Source: Ensifer sp. WSM1721 (GTDB taxonomy: Bacteria; Pseudomonadota; Alphaproteobacteria; Rhizobiales; Rhizobiaceae). From it: a stretch of DNA of 64,000 bases. The stretch spans positions 310,001 to 374,000 of the forward strand of contig NZ_CP165783.1 in NCBI RefSeq assembly GCF_000513895.2, read 5' to 3'. This document shows, piece after piece, positions 61,262 to 64,000 of this stretch. The position numbers were made by a program, and so were the translations under genes. Numbering within the stretch: the stretch's first letter is position 1; each line of letters begins with the position of its first letter. The notes beneath the pieces were generated by a model. That model did not search any database and was not told the origin of the DNA. It worked only from the letters and a program-made list of their open reading frames with translations.

Positions 61262-62407
61262 TTAGGCGTGGCGTTCCGCACGAGGGGATTCAGCGCTTTC
61301 GCCATAGCTCGATTTGAGCGACGGCGGGTTAACGGATCTGGCGATCACGTTATCCCACTGCTGCAGAACGGATGAAGTTGCATATCGCGCCGAGGCGGCC
61401 GCCGCGCCGTAGGTGGAAAGCTTGCTTCTTAAGGCCGGGTCGGTCACCAGGGAGAGAATTGCTTCGCCCAACCTCTGAACGTCTCCGGAGGGAACAAGCA
61501 AACCGGCATCGGGACTGCTGAGAATTTCCGACGGCCCCCACGAGCAATCGAACGCGATCGACGGCAGCCCTGCGGTCATCGCTTCCAAAAGCACGTTTGG
61601 AAAGCCTTCGAAACGGGAACTCAGCACAAAGATGTCGCCCGCTCCAACCCACTCAAGCGGAAACTTTGTAATGCCAGGCATTTTGACGTTGTCGCCAATA
61701 CGAAGATCGCGCGCGAGGTGCTCGAGGGCGCAACGCTGAGACCCTTCGCCAAATATGGTCAACTGGGCTGTCGGAACGGATCGCGTTACGTAGCTGAATG
61801 CTTCGAGAAGCAAATCGAAGCCTTTCTGCCTTTCCAGGCGTCCGACCGCGACGACGCGGGTGCCTTGGCTTGGGACTCGTGCAACATTGGGCGGGATCGT
61901 CACCGGATTGGGTATGATCTCCGCCTTACCGCGCAAACTCGGTGGCAGAGATTGAAAGGCATCCTGCGTTTGCATAACCAAGCTCGCTGCGCTTCTGACA
62001 GCAAACGGCTGAGCGAGCCGCCAGAGGAGATGCGTTTCCTGCGACGTGAAATTGTTCCGCTCCGACATGATGATCGGCGTGTTGAGGCCGTGGGTAGCCA
62101 AGCCAACCAGTACATTGACCTTGGTCAGAAAGGAAATGACAAGGTCCGGTTTGAGCGCCACCAACCGACGGCGAAGCCTCGATAGCCGTTGCACGGTTTG
62201 TGCGATGCGTGGGATGGCGCGAGTGGAACTTCCAAGCGCCTCGATCTTTATGGCACCGCGATAGGGGAAATAGGATTTCGAGCTATAGGCATTGACTGCG
62301 AGAACGTGAACAATATCGCCTTGTGCACTGCGATGGTGCGCAAGGAGATTGACGATTTTTTCCGCGCCGCCAGCTCCGAGTCCCGATAGGACGAATGCTA
62401 TCCGCAC
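61262..62407 (-). CDS. Glycosyltransferase family 4
   Basis: GT-B enzyme of 381 residues. It starts at GTG 62407, where GGAGGT lies 6 nt upstream and the family sequence RIAFVLSGLGAGGAEKIVNLL begins; the upstream frame to 62512 is Pro/Arg-rich. MSERNNFTSQE and IIPNPVTIP are marks of the GalNAc-transferase-like (PglJ/WaaG) subgroup. The donor site has AVGRLERQKGFDLLLEAF and SSRFEGFPNVLLEAMTAGLP (E-x7-E). It is convergent with the GT-C gene and is probably involved in the same glycan. Confidence 0.9.
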   Translation of the reverse strand: MRIAFVLSGLGAGGAEKIVNLLAHHRSAQGDIVHVLAVNAYSSKSYFPYRGAIKIEALGSSTRAIPRIAQTVQRLSRLRRRLVALKPDLVISFLTKVNVLVGLATHGLNTPIIMSERNNFTSQETHLLWRLAQPFAVRSAASLVMQTQDAFQSLPPSLRGKAEIIPNPVTIPPNVARVPSQGTRVVAVGRLERQKGFDLLLEAFSYVTRSVPTAQLTIFGEGSQRCALEHLARDLRIGDNVKMPGITKFPLEWVGAGDIFVLSSRFEGFPNVLLEAMTAGLPSIAFDCSWGPSEILSSPDAGLLVPSGDVQRLGEAILSLVTDPALRSKLSTYGAAAASARYATSSVLQQWDNVIARSVNPPSLKSSYGESAESPRAERHA

Positions 62408-62613
62408 GGTGTGACCTCCAATCTTTTGCCCGAAGGCCTCTCTTAAACGGTTCTCCGCCGGACGGGGCGGTTTCGGCCGGATCGCTTGGTAGGGCGAGCA
62501 CTGCGAGCGCACTCTGGAATAGTGGCCTGCCGCATGGCCCGGTATCTGGCACGCTGCCCCTGAGGAGAAATGCCCGGGAATGATGAACTAAGCCCGTGAT
62601 CAGTTTATTGGTC

Positions 62614-63273
62614 TCAATTGACGCTCATCCACCCGTGCGTCAAAGCGAAGTGAACGATTTGTGCCCGCGAACGCAGCTTGAGCTTTTCGGTGGCCCGTGC
62701 CTTATAGGTCTCGATCGATTTGACACTGATGTTGGTATGGGCGCCGATTTCCTTGTTCGAATATCCTAGCGCGACCAATCGCAAAACATCCTGTTCCCGC
62801 GCGGTCAGCCCCAGCGTGCCGAAGCTGGTAGAGCGTGGCGCGCTTCGTTCAGGTCCGGAAGAGGTCATCTCGCGGGCCGTCAGTGGATCGAAGAAGAGTC
62901 CGCCGAGCATTACCGAGCGGATCGCAAGTAGCAGGTTCTCCGCCGCCGAGCATTTCTGGACAAAACCCTTCGCGCCGATCTGTAATGCCTGCTGAACATA
63001 TGACCTGTCATGATAGTGCGTCATGATCACCACGTGAGCAGTGTGGCCGTTGGTTATCACTTTCTCTGCGAGTTCGAGGCCGTTCATGTCAGGGAGTGAC
63101 ACGTCCAGTACAGAAACGTCCGGCGCGGTCTGGCTGATTAGTGCGATGGCCTCGGTCCCGGTGCTGGAATCGCCTACACAGACGATATCTTCGGATTTCT
63201 CAATCAGAGTGCGCGCGCCCGCAACCACAAGCGGATGGTCGTCGACGATAACGGCGCGAATGGGCAACTTCAT
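62614..63273 (-). CDS. NarL/FixJ-type response regulator, orphan
   Basis: Two-domain regulator of 219 residues. The receiver domain has VIVDDHPLVVAGA and the phosphorylation Asp in VSVLDVSLPDMNGLELA, plus the conserved Lys in GAKGFVQK. The LuxR-type helix-turn-helix is LTAREQDVLRLVALGYSNKEIG (in part) near residues 150-205. ATG 63273 has GGAGGG 7 nt upstream. No histidine kinase gene is beside it. It may control the surrounding surface-glycan genes, as such regulators do in other rhizobia, but no target site is evident. Confidence 0.92.
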   Translation of the reverse strand: MKLPIRAVIVDDHPLVVAGARTLIEKSEDIVCVGDSSTGTEAIALISQTAPDVSVLDVSLPDMNGLELAEKVITNGHTAHVVIMTHYHDRSYVQQALQIGAKGFVQKCSAAENLLLAIRSVMLGGLFFDPLTAREMTSSGPERSAPRSTSFGTLGLTAREQDVLRLVALGYSNKEIGAHTNISVKSIETYKARATEKLKLRSRAQIVHFALTHGWMSVN

Positions 63274-63729
63274 CGTGGCCCTCCTTCCTGACGGGGGAAT
63301 TGTCGCTTTAAGCCGCGCGTCGCGCAGGACTCTCTGGCAGCCGCTCGCATGGGTCGCGCCCTGCTTCGCTTGATAAATGCTGCAGTCTGGAGAACGTCTG
63401 CTGTGCCCTCGCAAGGGAAATTGCTTTGTGAGCTCGTCATGACAAAAATTACTCCGCCAAGACATAAAGTAAGTTCTTTTTGTTCAGCAATTGCTGATAA
63501 AAGGGTCTTAGCGACCGAGAAAACACAATAAACACATGCGATCGTTATTTAGATTTTTAGCATAACAGATAGTTCCGATGCGTCAACGTCAAGCGCCGCC
63601 GGTCCTCGCCTCATGGGCAGTCGGTAGGGGGCGACCGCGAGCAATCTGTAAGCTCTTTGAGGCATGGCCAACATCGCCTTTCAGCTTCGGTCGTGAGCCG
63701 CGTGCGTGCCGGTTTGGCGGCAGCTTTCA
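63274..63729. other. Intergenic region upstream of the response regulator
   Basis: 456 bp with no supported gene. AT-rich from 63440 to 63570, probably the promoter region of the regulator. It contains the palindrome at 63484-63497. Confidence 0.4.
63484..63497. promoter_or_regulatory. Perfect 14-bp palindrome upstream of the response regulator
   Basis: TCAGCAATTGCTGA is its own reverse complement. It lies about 210 bp before the response-regulator start, in an AT-rich stretch. It could be an operator for autoregulation; a chance palindrome is also possible. Confidence 0.35.
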
Positions 63730-64000
63730 TCAATGGGTGCTCCCATTTCTCAGCCAGCCGTTCAGATCCTTGCCGACGATGGTGCCGAGTTTCTCTACCT
63801 CCTTGGCGTAAAAATCGCTCATCCGTTCCCGCAGTTCCCGGGTCAACGGAGCGTACTGCACTTCGGCAGCGGCGATCGACCGTATCTTCTTGAAGCCCGC
63901 ATTGTTCCTGAAGGGCGCGACCATAGGCTTAAACGGCCGCAGCAGACGGCGCAAAGTCGGATTGACCACCGGCTCCGCCTTGTCTTTGACTTTCTTCTCC
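63730..64000 (-). CDS. C-terminal part of a sulfotransferase (5' part off the window)
   Basis: The frame is open from the right edge to the stop at 63730, giving about 90 residues. The end reads PLTRELRERMSDFYAKEVEKL and IVGKDLNGWLRNGS. The pattern of an Arg-rich helix, F/Y-Y-x-x-E-V-x-x-L and G-x-D-L-x-x-W is what closes many Sulfotransfer_1/3 proteins. The catalytic and PAPS-binding motifs would lie outside. It is the second sulfotransferase-like gene in the window, which strengthens the link with PAPS production at 14362-17162. Confidence 0.7.
   Translation of the reverse strand, partial: EKKVKDKAEPVVNPTLRRLLRPFKPMVAPFRNNAGFKKIRSIAAAEVQYAPLTRELRERMSDFYAKEVEKLGTIVGKDLNGWLRNGSTH

Noticed and set aside
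1-64000. tRNA, rRNA, insertion sequence or integrase genes
   Set aside because: None could be recognised on either strand, so none are listed.

Overview
The window looks like an accessory replicon (chromid or megaplasmid) of a fast-growing alphaproteobacterial rhizobium, most likely Sinorhizobium/Ensifer. The grounds are high GC, rhizobial-type ABC operons, a fused CysN/CysC (NodQ-type) protein, and RIME-like mosaic palindromes between genes. From memory only, the order sugar-ABC operon, ROK regulator, sulfate-activation genes, calcium-binding protein, glycosyltransferases resembles part of S. meliloti pSymB; this was not checked. I see no tRNA, rRNA, insertion sequence, phage or CRISPR.

Region 1 (1-14141) is transport and catabolism. 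It opens with a cut-off sulfate-binding protein gene. Next come a PLP enzyme of the D-serine dehydratase/D-threonine aldolase family and, divergent from it, a polar amino acid ABC transporter with a RidA-family protein and an IclR regulator. A perfect 16-bp palindrome sits between the divergent units. A six-gene operon on the minus strand follows (binding protein, two permeases, SIS-domain deglycase-like protein, PfkB kinase, ATPase), with a divergent ROK repressor. The kinase plus SIS pair suggests use of an Amadori compound or another amino sugar.

Region 2 (14362-20743) is one tightly coupled operon: cysD, cysNC, cysQ, a PHP-domain protein, an ATP-grasp protein and an NAD-dependent epimerase, closed by a hairpin terminator. 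It makes PAPS and recycles PAP. The last three genes have no obvious job in that pathway.

Region 3 (20920-45000) is a surface-glycan region of mixed orientation. It holds an RTX protein, five glycosyltransferases (three GT4, one GT2, one GT-C-like membrane enzyme), a WbpM/CapD-type dehydratase, UDP-xylose synthase, an epimerase with an inserted zinc-ribbon-like motif, GtrA, an atypical formyltransferase, a Wzz-type chain-length protein whose kinase domain has lost its nucleotide-binding motifs, a Wzy-like polymerase/ligase, a sulfotransferase, a secreted pectate-lyase-like protein and two methyltransferases. PAPS from region 2 would feed the sulfotransferase. A second sulfotransferase gene, cut by the right edge, supports a sulfated surface glycan.

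Region 4 (45358-64000) starts with a 1071-residue RTX protein built from about twelve copies of a roughly 73-residue unit. Then come a second glycosylation cassette (GtrA, FAD oxidoreductase, GT-C enzyme, GT2), a CDP-3,6-dideoxyhexose-type operon (rfbF, rfbG, an RfbH-like PLP enzyme with His in place of Lys but without the iron-sulfur cysteines, an SDR and the GT2), a paralogous GT-C enzyme, a GT4 enzyme, a NarL-type response regulator and the partial sulfotransferase. No Wzx flippase, Wza exporter or type I secretion genes are in the window, so the export parts must lie elsewhere.
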